52,778 bases of DNA from Pirellulaceae bacterium. Lineage in GTDB: Bacteria > Planctomycetota > Planctomycetia > Pirellulales > Pirellulaceae. Both the position numbers and the translations under genes were made by a program. Below the pieces are notes generated by a model, which saw only the letters and a list, made by a program, of their open reading frames with translations, was not told the DNA's origin and searched no databases. Below, in pieces: positions 34,321 to 43,049 of the stretch (positions are counted from its first letter, which is position 1; each line of letters begins with the position of its first letter). Where the stretch lies: positions 1 to 52,778 of the forward strand of contig JAKVBZ010000032.1 in the NCBI GenBank assembly GCA_022448645.1, written 5' to 3'.

Positions 34321-35310
34321 CTATGCTGCTCGGCGGAATGTCTCCGGAGTCAGGTGCTCTTGTTGCATCCAATGGACCGTTTGGTGCAGGCCCTCTTGCA
34401 GGTTCACATAGGGTTGAAACCCGAGTTCGCGTTTGGCTAGGTCCATGTTGACATGTCGTGATGTCCCTAAGAATCGTAGTGCAGTGCGCGAAATTGGACT
34501 TGTCTTGCCAAACTGCTCAAACATAGAGCAAGCCAGTCGGGGCACGAAATAGGGCAGTAAGTGTCGTGGCCGCGCGCTGCCGTTGAGATCGGCTAGCGTA
34601 TCTACTAAATCACCAATCGTTGTACGACTTCCGTCTGTCGCGTGATAAATTTTTCCTCGAGCGGTGCCGGTACAGGCCGCAGCTACCATCAGTCGGACCA
34701 TGTCGTGGACGTAGATGAGAGGTACGACATTCTCACGGCTGCCGATGAATCGGAAAGTCCCGTTTTGAACAGACTTAGCTAGTTTCGGAATATAGCGCTC
34801 ACCGGGTCCATAAATCAGGCCGGGACGAAGGATCGTGACTTCTATGTCGTGCGTATCACCGAATTGAAGCGCAAGTTGTTCTGAGTCGATTTTGACGTCC
34901 GCGTGTACTTCTCCAGAACGGATTACTGGCGCCGACTCGGTGGCATTTTCATAGCTGGTCGAGCCCAAGGCATTGAGAGAACTTATGAACACAATACGTC
35001 CGGCCCCTTCGGTGCGCACGGCGTGCAACAAGTTGCGGGTTCCGTCCAGATTGGTTCGACGGATCTCGTCGTCCGAACACAAGGAACTGGCGGCTGCACA
35101 ATGGTAGATCACGTCAGCACCCCGGACGACTTGGCACAGCCTCGTTCGATCGCAAACATCGCCAGACACGGCGAGGACGCCTTTGTTCCGAAGGCCCACC
35201 TTCGCTTCCGGACGACGTACCAAGGCGCGGACCGTTTTGCCCAGAGAACACAGATGCTGGACGAGATGGCTTCCGACAAATCCACTTGCGCCAGTTACCA
35301 ACTGAATCAT
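34321..35310 (-). CDS. NAD-dependent epimerase/dehydratase-like extended SDR
   Basis: A 329-aa extended short-chain dehydrogenase. It begins MIQLVTGASGFVGSHLVQHL (the GxxGxxG cofactor motif), has DVCDRTRL, DVIYHCAAASS, NLDGTRNLLHAV and ISSLNALG with the catalytic Ser. The canonical YxxxK appears as HADVK in GEVHADVKIDSEQLAL, so the Tyr is His in this protein. LRPGLIYGPGERYIPK and VPLIYVHDMVRL follow. The start at 35310 is supported by AAGGAG seven bases upstream; the frame extends 31 codons further without a site. It could act on a nucleotide sugar or a sterol/flavonoid-like substrate, or be a non-catalytic NAD-binding member if the Tyr change is real. Confidence 0.85.
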   Translation of the reverse strand: MIQLVTGASGFVGSHLVQHLCSLGKTVRALVRRPEAKVGLRNKGVLAVSGDVCDRTRLCQVVRGADVIYHCAAASSLCSDDEIRRTNLDGTRNLLHAVRTEGAGRIVFISSLNALGSTSYENATESAPVIRSGEVHADVKIDSEQLALQFGDTHDIEVTILRPGLIYGPGERYIPKLAKSVQNGTFRFIGSRENVVPLIYVHDMVRLMVAAACTGTARGKIYHATDGSRTTIGDLVDTLADLNGSARPRHLLPYFVPRLACSMFEQFGKTSPISRTALRFLGTSRHVNMDLAKRELGFQPYVNLQEGLHQTVHWMQQEHLTPETFRRAA

Positions 35311-36690
35311 ACAGGTACTCCTTGTTCTGTGCGGGCTCGTCGAGATGCAGGGGGCAACGTGGTAACAGAAAACGGCCTCTTGCCGGACCTTTTCCGACGA
35401 CACGCACTACAAAGAAGAAAAAAATCCTTCCTGGCATGTGCGCTGACGCTACCAGACTGAACCCCAGGACCGTTCAGCACGAAACGTGTGAAGGAAGGGG
35501 AAGCCTTCTTTTTTCATCGTCCAAGGATGCCCAGAACGTTTGCGGTGTGCCGTTCGAAAATTAAAATGCTAGCTTGCATGTCTGTGCTGTGTGATTTGAG
35601 GAGTTGGGGCGTCATGTTCGCCAATTGTCTGGACAGAAATGAACTTGCCATGGTCCCCCAAGCTAATCGTGCCGTTTTGACTCCACCACCCGTCCTCAAG
35701 GGGTTGCTTCTCCGGCGGTCGAAGACGTTGTCTGTGGATGATCGTCACTGTTTACAAGTTCGTGAACTGTCTCATTGGGTCAGCGCGATGAAAAATGAGC
35801 TTGGTCAGGTTGGCTTGGTCCCTTTCGAGCCAACACGATGCACAGCCGTTGTCTGGAGTGTCTCGACACGTGCTGTTGACTTTCCATGATCGGCCAGTTC
35901 TTGCCGGATTTGACTGGGGAGGATCATACTGAGCCAACACTTCGGGGTCGGTTGGGACTCATAACAGTTGTGCATTGGCGATGTGGCTGGGGCACTGGAC
36001 GTGGCGACAGTCCGCCAAGCAGCATGGCGGGTGGTTCGTAAGATAAGTCTGGGTAATGGTTTAGCGTGATTGACGTCCTTGGGCAGGGTTGGCTTTGTCG
36101 TGAACCGTGTGGCAGTCCTTCGTATTATTTTGGGGTGCCGCTGGCGGACGCATTTTCGGCCTGGAAATGCGAGAAACGACCCTACTGGCATTGATTTCCA
36201 CCGGCAAAAACAGCTTCGATTCATCGATGATGGTGGTTTGTTCTGTGGGTGTAATTCCGGGGCGCAGTAGGATAGGATTAATTCTTGGGAAGCAGGGAAT
36301 GGGATTCACTTTGTCTGTGGCCTGAAAACCTTGTCATCCATCTAGGTGAAGGATCATCTTGACCTTCGTATGTGGTCGGATTTACCGCGATATTCCGTAG
36401 TATTGTGATTCCTGGCACAACCGTAAAAAAGCATAACTGCCTCACTAAAATGGCAACTTGCATAAGCATCACATTGATGCGGTTGCGTACTGCTACCCGA
36501 AGAAGAGTGCAATGAGCCAAATTGGTACACGGTCTGCTTAACGTCCCCTCCATCCCAATGTTTTTCCCTTTTATGCCACGCGTCCAACCATTCTTCACCT
36601 TTCGGGGAAATTATTTCCAGAAGACGGCGGACTCGTTTCGGCTATGAGGCAGCGGGTTACCAAACTGTCTTTTTCTTTGTCCGGCACACA
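35311..36690. other. 1.4-kb region without convincing gene
   Basis: Several frames of 60-140 codons occur on both strands (e.g. 35488-35889 +, 35805-36224 -, 36061-36309 -, 36278-36598 -). None shows a domain, a good ribosome site and protein-like composition together. GAAGG/CCTTC with six T (35490-35514) may be a weak terminator on the +. The region may hold decayed genes or the control region of the GH3 gene. Confidence 0.45.
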
Positions 36691-38370
36691 ATGTTCCATC
36701 GCTATGCTTATCTTTGGTATCGCGGGTTGCGAGTGAAACGCTTGTTGCACGGCGCGCGGCATGCTACTTCGGTGCAGCGTCGTGTGTTGCGGCAAAAGTT
36801 GTTGCGAAACGGTGCTAGTGAATTTGCCAGGCATCATGGATTGAATCCTCAGACGACGGTGGAAGCATTCCGTCGCCAGATGCCCATCACCACTTACGCA
36901 GACTACCATCCTTATATCGAAAGAGTTAAAGAAGGTGACACTAGCGCCATGTTCGGTCCTAGGACGAAGGTGCTGATGTTTGCTTTGACTTCTGGCACGA
37001 CGAGCGAGTCTAAGTACATACCAGTGACGGACGAATTTTTGAAAGAGTACCGTCGAGGCTGGAATCTCTGGGGGGTCCAAACGTTTCGCCAACATTTAGA
37101 TTTGGTCCGCAAACACGTCGTTCAGTTGACGAGCGACTGGCAGCAGTTTAACACGTCTGCGGGTATTCCCTGTGGCAATATCAGTGGCTTGGCAGTCGCC
37201 ACAGCACCTCGAATCAGTGACCCCATGTTTTTGTTACCGCGATCGTTGATCAAAGTGACGAATTCCTTTGCCAAGCAATACACCGCGTTGAGACTCGCTG
37301 TAGCTTCACCAACAGTCGGTATGATCATTACTGCCAATCCAAGCACGCTGGTGGAGTTTGCTCGTCTGGCAGACCAGCAACGTGAACTAATCATCCGAGA
37401 CATTCACGACGGTACATTGGCTGTCAAGGACGAGATCCCGCCTGGTATACGAGATGTTGTTTTATCAGATTGCCGCAGGGCAAATCCCACACGTGCCAGG
37501 ATGCTGGACCAAATGGTAAACCGTAAAGGTTCGCTTCTGCCACGCGACTTTTGGCCGGACATGTCTGTGCTTGCCGTATGGACCGGGGGGTCGGTGGGCG
37601 CCTACTTGCCGCGACTCAAAGAGTACTACGGTGAGGTAACCTTTCGCGACCATGGACTGTCAGCGAGTGAAGGTCGCATGACGATCCCGCTTGACGCTGG
37701 GACGTCCGATGGAATGCTCGACTTCGCGCATAGCTACTTTGAGTTCGTACCCGAGGGAGAATTAGAGTCGGATAGCCCGACCATTCTCGAATCGCACGAA
37801 TTGGAGGTGGGGCAGAATTACTATATCTTGCTGACGACATCTAGCGGTTTCTACCGCTACAATATCCACGATGTCGTTCGATGTACCGGATACCGCGGGA
37901 CAGCTCCTTTGCTGAAGTTCCTTAACAAGGGCTCCTGTTTCTCCAGCATTACGGGTGAAAAACTAAGCGAGTTTCAGGTAGTCACTGCCGTGCAAAGTGC
38001 CTTTCAACGGATAGGGGTACCGTTAGACACGTTTACGGTGGCTCCAACCTTTGCCGATCCGCCAGGGTATGTGCTTCTCCTTGAATCAGGATCCTGGGAA
38101 GGGAAGCAGGCGGCTCTGGCTCGTGAAGTCGACCGCGAACTTTCGCAAATGAACTGTGAGTACGCCAACCGTCTGCAAAGCAAACGCTTGGAATCGCTCA
38201 GTATCGTTGGTGTTGCACCCGGGACTTGGCGGGCGTTTCGAGATCTTCGCATTCAACGGCTTGGAGGAAGCTTGGAACAATATAAGCATCCGTGCCTTGT
38301 GAACGACCTGCAATTTGTGACGAAACTGCGTCAATTGCAACCCACTGCCGCGGCGTTGAGGGCAGGGTAG
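36691..38370 (+). CDS. GH3 auxin-responsive-promoter family protein
   Basis: A 559-aa member of the GH3 superfamily (acyl-adenylating/amido-synthetase fold). Features: ITTYADYHPYIERVKEG, the phosphate-binding loop FALTSGTTSESKYIPVTDEF, MIITANPSTLVEFARL, SVLAVWTGGSVGAYL, and a motif-rich C-terminal part with YILLTTSSGFYRYNIHDVVR and SITGEKLSEFQV. Plant members conjugate amino acids to jasmonate or auxin; bacterial members are largely uncharacterised. No ribosome site is visible ahead of ATG 36691. It is followed after about 100 bases by an AmrS-like radical SAM gene. Family is clear, substrate unknown. Confidence 0.9.
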   Translation: MFHRYAYLWYRGLRVKRLLHGARHATSVQRRVLRQKLLRNGASEFARHHGLNPQTTVEAFRRQMPITTYADYHPYIERVKEGDTSAMFGPRTKVLMFALTSGTTSESKYIPVTDEFLKEYRRGWNLWGVQTFRQHLDLVRKHVVQLTSDWQQFNTSAGIPCGNISGLAVATAPRISDPMFLLPRSLIKVTNSFAKQYTALRLAVASPTVGMIITANPSTLVEFARLADQQRELIIRDIHDGTLAVKDEIPPGIRDVVLSDCRRANPTRARMLDQMVNRKGSLLPRDFWPDMSVLAVWTGGSVGAYLPRLKEYYGEVTFRDHGLSASEGRMTIPLDAGTSDGMLDFAHSYFEFVPEGELESDSPTILESHELEVGQNYYILLTTSSGFYRYNIHDVVRCTGYRGTAPLLKFLNKGSCFSSITGEKLSEFQVVTAVQSAFQRIGVPLDTFTVAPTFADPPGYVLLLESGSWEGKQAALAREVDRELSQMNCEYANRLQSKRLESLSIVGVAPGTWRAFRDLRIQRLGGSLEQYKHPCLVNDLQFVTKLRQLQPTAAALRAG

Positions 38371-38471
38371 CACCGATTTCCATAGGGATACGATGGTACC
38401 TAGCGATCGTCGACAATAATGATGTCGTTTGAGACGTTGGACTGTTCGACGATTGTGAGATCTATTCGGCA

Positions 38472-39590
38472 ATGCCGTCAAAAACTTCTGTAGACGCATT
38501 TTGTGTGGGAGTAGGTGTGTTTACCGTCCCTACCAAATATTGGCATGTGCTTGACGACGGTCGAGTCCAGTGTGATTTGTGTCCTCGGTTCTGCAAGTTG
38601 CACGAAGGTCAACGTGGGTTCTGTTTTGTACGGTCGTGTGAGAACTCGCAAATTGTTCTCACCACCTACGGGCGTTCGAGTGGATTTTGCGTCGATCCGA
38701 TCGAAAAGAAACCACTCCATCATTTTTTGCCCGGTACTCCTGTCCTTTCTTTCGGAACGGCAGGCTGTAATCTGGGGTGTCGATTCTGTCAGAATTGGGA
38801 TATCAGCAAATCCCGTGAGGTCGACACGCTCGCCGATCAGGCCTCGCCGGAGAGTATCGCCCATGCGGCACGACAGACCGGTTGTCGTAGTGTGGCCTTC
38901 ACGTACAACGATCCCGTGATCTTTCATGAATACGCCATCGACGTTGCCTCGGTCTGCCGTGAGTTTGGTTTGCGGGTTGTGGCGGTCACTGCCGGCGAAG
39001 TGTGCCCGGAACCTCGGGAGGAATTCTACCGTTTCATCGACGCCGCGAATGTCGACCTGAAGGGATTCACCGAAGAGTTTTATCGGGATATCTGTGCGAG
39101 CCATCTGCAACCCGTGCTGGACACGCTGGTGTACCTGAAGCACGAGACCGACGTTTGGATTGAAATTACCAATTTATTAATACCGGGAGAAAATGACTCA
39201 GATGAGGAATTGGATGAGATGACAAGTTGGATTGTCGAACAGCTGGGGCCAGAAGTCCCAGTGCACTTTACCGCATTTCATCCAGATTGGAGAATGACCG
39301 ATAAACCTAGGACACCGCCTGAAACTCTAAGTCGGGCACGAAAAATTGCTCTCGAGAACGGTGTGCGGTATGCCTATACAGGAAACGTGCATGATACGGA
39401 TGGCGGTAGTACGTACTGCCATGAGTGTGGCCAACGTCTGGTCGCGCGAGATTGGTACGTGTTGGGCGAATGGAAACTGGACGACGTGGGACGTTGCCTT
39501 TCCTGTAGTACACCTTGTGCCGGCGTGTTCGAAGGACCTGCCGGTACCTGGGGAGCAAAACGTTTGCCGATAAAGCTGCACGGTGGCTAG
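38472..39590 (+). CDS. amrS: AmmeMemoRadiSam-type radical SAM protein (AmrS-like)
   Basis: A 372-aa radical SAM enzyme. The SAM cluster is GTAGCNLGCRFCQNWDISK (Cys99, Cys103, Cys106), as in AmrS/PflA-related proteins. Before it is the Cys-rich opening CDLCPRFCKLHEGQRGFC. Then come FTYNDPVIFHEYAID, NVDLKGFTEEFYRDI, IEITNLLIPGENDSDEE and HFTAFHPDWRM. The C-terminus has a further zinc-ribbon-like CHECGQR and CLSCSTPCAG. In many bacteria AmrS is encoded with AMMECR1 and Memo proteins; neither is present near it in the window. Start at ATG 38472; a shorter start is possible nearer TKYWHVLDDG. Its reaction is not established. Confidence 0.85.
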   Translation: MPSKTSVDAFCVGVGVFTVPTKYWHVLDDGRVQCDLCPRFCKLHEGQRGFCFVRSCENSQIVLTTYGRSSGFCVDPIEKKPLHHFLPGTPVLSFGTAGCNLGCRFCQNWDISKSREVDTLADQASPESIAHAARQTGCRSVAFTYNDPVIFHEYAIDVASVCREFGLRVVAVTAGEVCPEPREEFYRFIDAANVDLKGFTEEFYRDICASHLQPVLDTLVYLKHETDVWIEITNLLIPGENDSDEELDEMTSWIVEQLGPEVPVHFTAFHPDWRMTDKPRTPPETLSRARKIALENGVRYAYTGNVHDTDGGSTYCHECGQRLVARDWYVLGEWKLDDVGRCLSCSTPCAGVFEGPAGTWGAKRLPIKLHGG

Positions 39591-39759
39591 CTGGGTCGTT
39601 GGCAGCCTTTTGTGTGAAAAAGCTGCCCGGTCCGATCGACTCGAGTTGTCGACGCACGCTGCCAGTCCATCACGTGGGCTACGTCATTTCACGTCGAATG
39701 GTCGCTTGCCCGTGTCGCTTGACTCTGGCTGCGAAGATCTCTACAGGCACATTCAAAGC

Positions 39760-40356
39760 TCACTGCTGAGGTTGTACGATTTGCTGATACGCTGCAGCAC
39801 CATGATTTAAAACAGTCGTGACACTGTCGTACGAAGCTTTCAGCTCGGTGGTTAGTTGCTGTAGTGCAAGGATCGCTTGTGAGTTAGTCCCTGTCTCGAC
39901 CAACTTGGAGGCTTCGGTACGGATGGACATGATGAATGCGTTGAACCGTTGAGTCGTATTGTCGTTGAGGAACCCAACCGATTTTCCAGCAGCTATCACA
40001 CGCTCCCAAGTCTGTGTTGATTCAAGAATGGCTTGGGCCTTTTGGCGATTCACTTCGGGTGGGTCATTGGTGTTCAGCTCCGCCGCCTGGGCAACGACCG
40101 TGTCGATCGTGTTGCCAAGTTCAACGATTTCGGTGGGAATGGTAAGCTCTGAGTCGCTTTCTCCTTGCCAAAAAGCTACCGTGCGAAAGACTCTCCCTAA
40201 CGAAAACTTACTCGCGGGTGCTACCGCATTTTCGTTCGTTGCGACACCATCCGCTGAGGACAAAGGGTTGGATGCAGTGTCGCGCTTGTTAGCGTTTTGG
40301 CAAGCGGGTAGTAAGATCGTTACGCATAGCATTAACAAAGCGACCGATTTTGACAT
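39760..40356 (-). CDS. Lipoprotein of unknown function
   Basis: A 198-aa exported lipoprotein. The signal is SVALLMLCVTILLPAC, with the lipobox LPAC (Cys19). The mature part starts with a Ser/Thr/Asn-rich linker, then a mostly helical region (ELTIPTEIVELGNTIDTVVA, INxATQTWERVIAAGKS-like) and a C-terminal helix LQQLTTELKASYDSVTTVL. No family is recognised. AAGGAA precedes the ATG by nine bases. It may anchor a periplasmic helical bundle. Confidence 0.75.
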   Translation of the reverse strand: MSKSVALLMLCVTILLPACQNANKRDTASNPLSSADGVATNENAVAPASKFSLGRVFRTVAFWQGESDSELTIPTEIVELGNTIDTVVAQAAELNTNDPPEVNRQKAQAILESTQTWERVIAAGKSVGFLNDNTTQRFNAFIMSIRTEASKLVETGTNSQAILALQQLTTELKASYDSVTTVLNHGAAAYQQIVQPQQ

Positions 40357-40675
40357 GCGGAACAGTTCCTTGTTCAGAACAGATTCAATGGGTGTCTTCG
40401 AAGCCAGAAAGGCTTTTAGAGATCCGTGGGAATTGAAGCAAGGCGGCTTAATGCTAGCGAATGCCGGCTGGCTGATTTTTGGCCCCTTTTTATCGAGCGT
40501 ATCGTTCCTTGTTCGATTGATTGGTTACGTAGCAGAATAACGCAACCCGCCCTGTTTTCGCGTAGATTTCGGTTGGCTCATAACGGACGGCGCGGTCCGG
40601 TCTGCGACAAAGCGAGTGTCCTAGAGGTGGCGCCTTTGGGGAGCTGGTTCTGTCAACTGCCCAAACAATGGTCAC
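40357..40675. other. Spacer between lipoprotein and DoxX genes
   Basis: About 320 bases. Short + frames from the neighbourhood (39959-40540, 40426-40872) are shadows of the flanking - genes. No promoter pair or terminator was recognised. Confidence 0.4.
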
Positions 40676-41125
40676 TTAAGTTGTCGATTCGCTTGTACTG
40701 GATGTGTGATCCGTCGAGTCGGGTTTCAACGAGATACTACCGGCTCCGAGTAGTGCGATGGCGATGGCGCCCAAAAGATACAGCATCTGCAGTTCGATGG
40801 CCCAGGCCCCATGGTCACCAAGCTTCAAAATGTCACCAGCATGTACCAGCCAGATGGCAACGACCATGTTAAAAACGAACACGATCGCTGCCGGACGGGC
40901 ATAGTACCCCAGCAGGATCATGAGGGGGGCGACAATCTCACCAATGTAGACTCCATAAGCGACGAACCTGGGGATGCCTGTTGTTTCCAGCAATTCCGCG
41001 ATGCCGTGAACGCCCCCTTTTACCTTGGCAATTCCATGGAACAGCATGAGTCCGGCGATGGTGATGCGCAGGACCAGTTTTCCCCAATCATCTCGTGTCA
41101 GATTTTGGTGTGTTGTCGTCTCCAT
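40676..41125 (-). CDS. DoxX-family membrane protein
   Basis: A 149-aa integral membrane protein with four transmembrane helices. Landmarks: LVLRITIAGLMLFHGIAKVK, ELLETTGIPRFVAYGVYIGE, IVAPLMILLGYYARPAAIVF and a C-terminal LLGAIAIALLGAGSISLKP followed by a Ser/Thr tail. This is the DoxX/YphA pattern; members are thought to take part in electron transfer or redox defence, but roles vary. Stands alone on the - strand between a lipoprotein and the Gfo/Idh/MocA gene. The ribosome site is weak. Confidence 0.88.
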   Translation of the reverse strand: METTTHQNLTRDDWGKLVLRITIAGLMLFHGIAKVKGGVHGIAELLETTGIPRFVAYGVYIGEIVAPLMILLGYYARPAAIVFVFNMVVAIWLVHAGDILKLGDHGAWAIELQMLYLLGAIAIALLGAGSISLKPDSTDHTSSTSESTT

Positions 41126-41393
41126 GTTGTTTCACCAGGAATGGGTTAATCGTACTAGTTTGTGGATTCGGCTGTGTCCTTCAGCCCTTCACGTGTTCAG
41201 CAGACTGTTGATTCGGTCGCTACGTCCATAGAGGACACGTTTTCAACCGGTCCATTGCCTGCAGATTCAAAGCGTTAAGGTCACTAGATAACGACGTACA
41301 GGTTCCACACTTGCCTTGCGAATAAATCGTCAGCTTCTTGATCTTGAGGGTGAAGCATATCATCGGCGAACGCCGAATGTTTATCGGAAGGCA

Positions 41394-42698
41394 CTAAACG
41401 ATGTTACCGGGTAGCGGCACGTCTCTGAACGTAACGGGACTGTTCCAGTCCTTGATGTCCGGTGTGAGACTCTCGGAAGCATTCAAAGCTTCTTCCCAGG
41501 TGAGCATTTGACCGGTGTATCCAGCCGTACGGCCCATGATGGCCATCAGCGTGCTGTTGACCATGCGATCGCCATGGTTAATGGGCTGGCCGCTGCGGAT
41601 GGAAGAAAACAACGCTTGATGTTCCACCTCGTACATATCGGGATTCGGGCCACGGTACTTCCATGTTTGCTTTCCGTTCAAGTCTGTGATGTAACTTCCG
41701 CGAGCCAGACTGGCGTTGCCTTTGGTGCCCATGACATACAAATTGTTTTCCCCGTGGCAGCCCGGGATTTGTCTTTGAGCCAAGAAGCAGCGTGCGCCGT
41801 TTTCCCAAAGGTAGTTGATCTCTACGTGGTCATAGATGTCACCACCTTCAGCAGGGATTTGCCGTCCACCGACGGCCGTACAGCTTACTGGCTGCGTGTC
41901 ACCCATGGCCCAGGCTATCCAGTCGACCGTATGACATGCTTGTTCTACTAATCCATCGCCTGAAAGCCAGGTGAAGTTGTACCAATTGCGAACCATCCAC
42001 TCTAAGTCAGACATGCCTTGGGGTCGGGAACTCGCCGGTGGCATGGGTTTGACAGGGCCAGTCAAATAGGTGCCAAACACAGCGCGGACATCACCGATTT
42101 CGCCGTTGTGGATCTTTTCGAAGAGCATTCTCTTGGGTGAGCTATAGCGCCAACAGAAACCAGCTAACAAAGCCAGGTTCTTTTCCTTAGCCAGTTGCAC
42201 CGTTTCGATGACCGACCGCACACCCATACTGTCCGTGGCCATCGGTTTTTCGGTGAAGATATGGCGGCCGCTTTCTACGGCCGCGCGTAAGTGGAGGGGG
42301 CGAAATCCTGGTGGTGTACAGAGAAGGACGACGTCGACGCTGTCGATGACGTTCTGATAGGCATCCAAACCAACAAACAAATGGTCGTCATCCACCTGAA
42401 TTCTATCGGCGATGTCGGTTTCGTTGCGAAGGTTTTTTAGACACCGTTCGGCTTTTTCGGGAAAAGCGTCCGCCACGGCAACAAGCTGTGTGTTAGGGTC
42501 TGCACGCAGTGCATTGCCGGCAGCACCGGTACCGCGACCGCCACATCCAACTAATCCGAGTTTGAGCAGATCACTGCCAGCGGCGTGTACGGCAGGTGGC
42601 GTCCCTGCAGCGCTGGCGGCCACTGCTGTTCCTGCGGCAACGGCGCTCTTGCGCAAGAATTGGCGTCTCGAATTGTGTTTGATAGGAGAGTCGCTCAT
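41394..42698 (-). CDS. Tat-exported Gfo/Idh/MocA-family oxidoreductase
   Basis: A 434-aa protein. The N-terminus SRRQFLRKSAVAAGTAVAAS is a twin-arginine signal, so a folded, cofactor-loaded enzyme is exported. The NAD(P) fold opens KLGLVGCGGRGTGAAGNALR. Further Gfo/Idh/MocA signatures are VDVVLLCTPPGFRPLHLRAA, GRHIFTEKPMATD (the EKP motif), GFCWRYSSPK, and EQACHTVDWIAWAMGD with the catalytic His. The ATG is preceded by AAGGGA. In planctomycetes these exported dehydrogenases cluster with secreted sugar-active proteins, and two such proteins follow here on the other strand. Sugar or inositol substrate unknown. Confidence 0.92.
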   Translation of the reverse strand: MSDSPIKHNSRRQFLRKSAVAAGTAVAASAAGTPPAVHAAGSDLLKLGLVGCGGRGTGAAGNALRADPNTQLVAVADAFPEKAERCLKNLRNETDIADRIQVDDDHLFVGLDAYQNVIDSVDVVLLCTPPGFRPLHLRAAVESGRHIFTEKPMATDSMGVRSVIETVQLAKEKNLALLAGFCWRYSSPKRMLFEKIHNGEIGDVRAVFGTYLTGPVKPMPPASSRPQGMSDLEWMVRNWYNFTWLSGDGLVEQACHTVDWIAWAMGDTQPVSCTAVGGRQIPAEGGDIYDHVEINYLWENGARCFLAQRQIPGCHGENNLYVMGTKGNASLARGSYITDLNGKQTWKYRGPNPDMYEVEHQALFSSIRSGQPINHGDRMVNSTLMAIMGRTAGYTGQMLTWEEALNASESLTPDIKDWNSPVTFRDVPLPGNIV

Positions 42699-43049
42699 GG
42701 TGTTGTCCCTTGATAGAAAACATAATCTTCACATTCAAATCTCACGGAAGCCCCATTTTAAGTCAAGATCGAGGATTTTATCAAGAACATTTATGGTTGA
42801 GTGAATCATGGACATACCGTTTTGGTAGAACTACGATTATATTTTGTGTTGTATTGGAGGGCACTTCAACGATGGTTTGCATCCCGAAGGACGCTTGTTA
42901 ACTGCTAAACTTGGTTAGTAATGGGTGTCACCTTGAGGATCTCGTGCGTAGGACAGGATTTCGGCTGATTGCCCTGCCCTAGAAGCTTTTCCATTCCATC
43001 GCTTCAAGAGAACCATTCCGAGTAACATGATCCAATTCAGGGCGATGAA
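42699..43049. other. Divergent intergenic region, Gfo/Idh/MocA and GH-like genes
   Basis: A 350-base spacer between two divergent genes. On the - strand TTGACT lies at about 42760-42765, but with only a poor -10. Nothing else was recognised; it probably holds both promoters. Confidence 0.4.

Noticed and set aside
35488..35889. 133-codon + frame upstream of GH3
   Set aside because: AAGG lies nearby, but the product shows no motif or secondary-structure pattern and no continuity with neighbours.
36061..36309. 82-codon - frame in the same gap
   Set aside because: Pro/Arg-rich without a recognisable domain; could be a decayed gene, but nothing supports it.
38478..39143. 221-codon - frame inside the AmrS-like gene
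   Set aside because: Antisense shadow of the radical SAM core with its CxxxCxxC motif.
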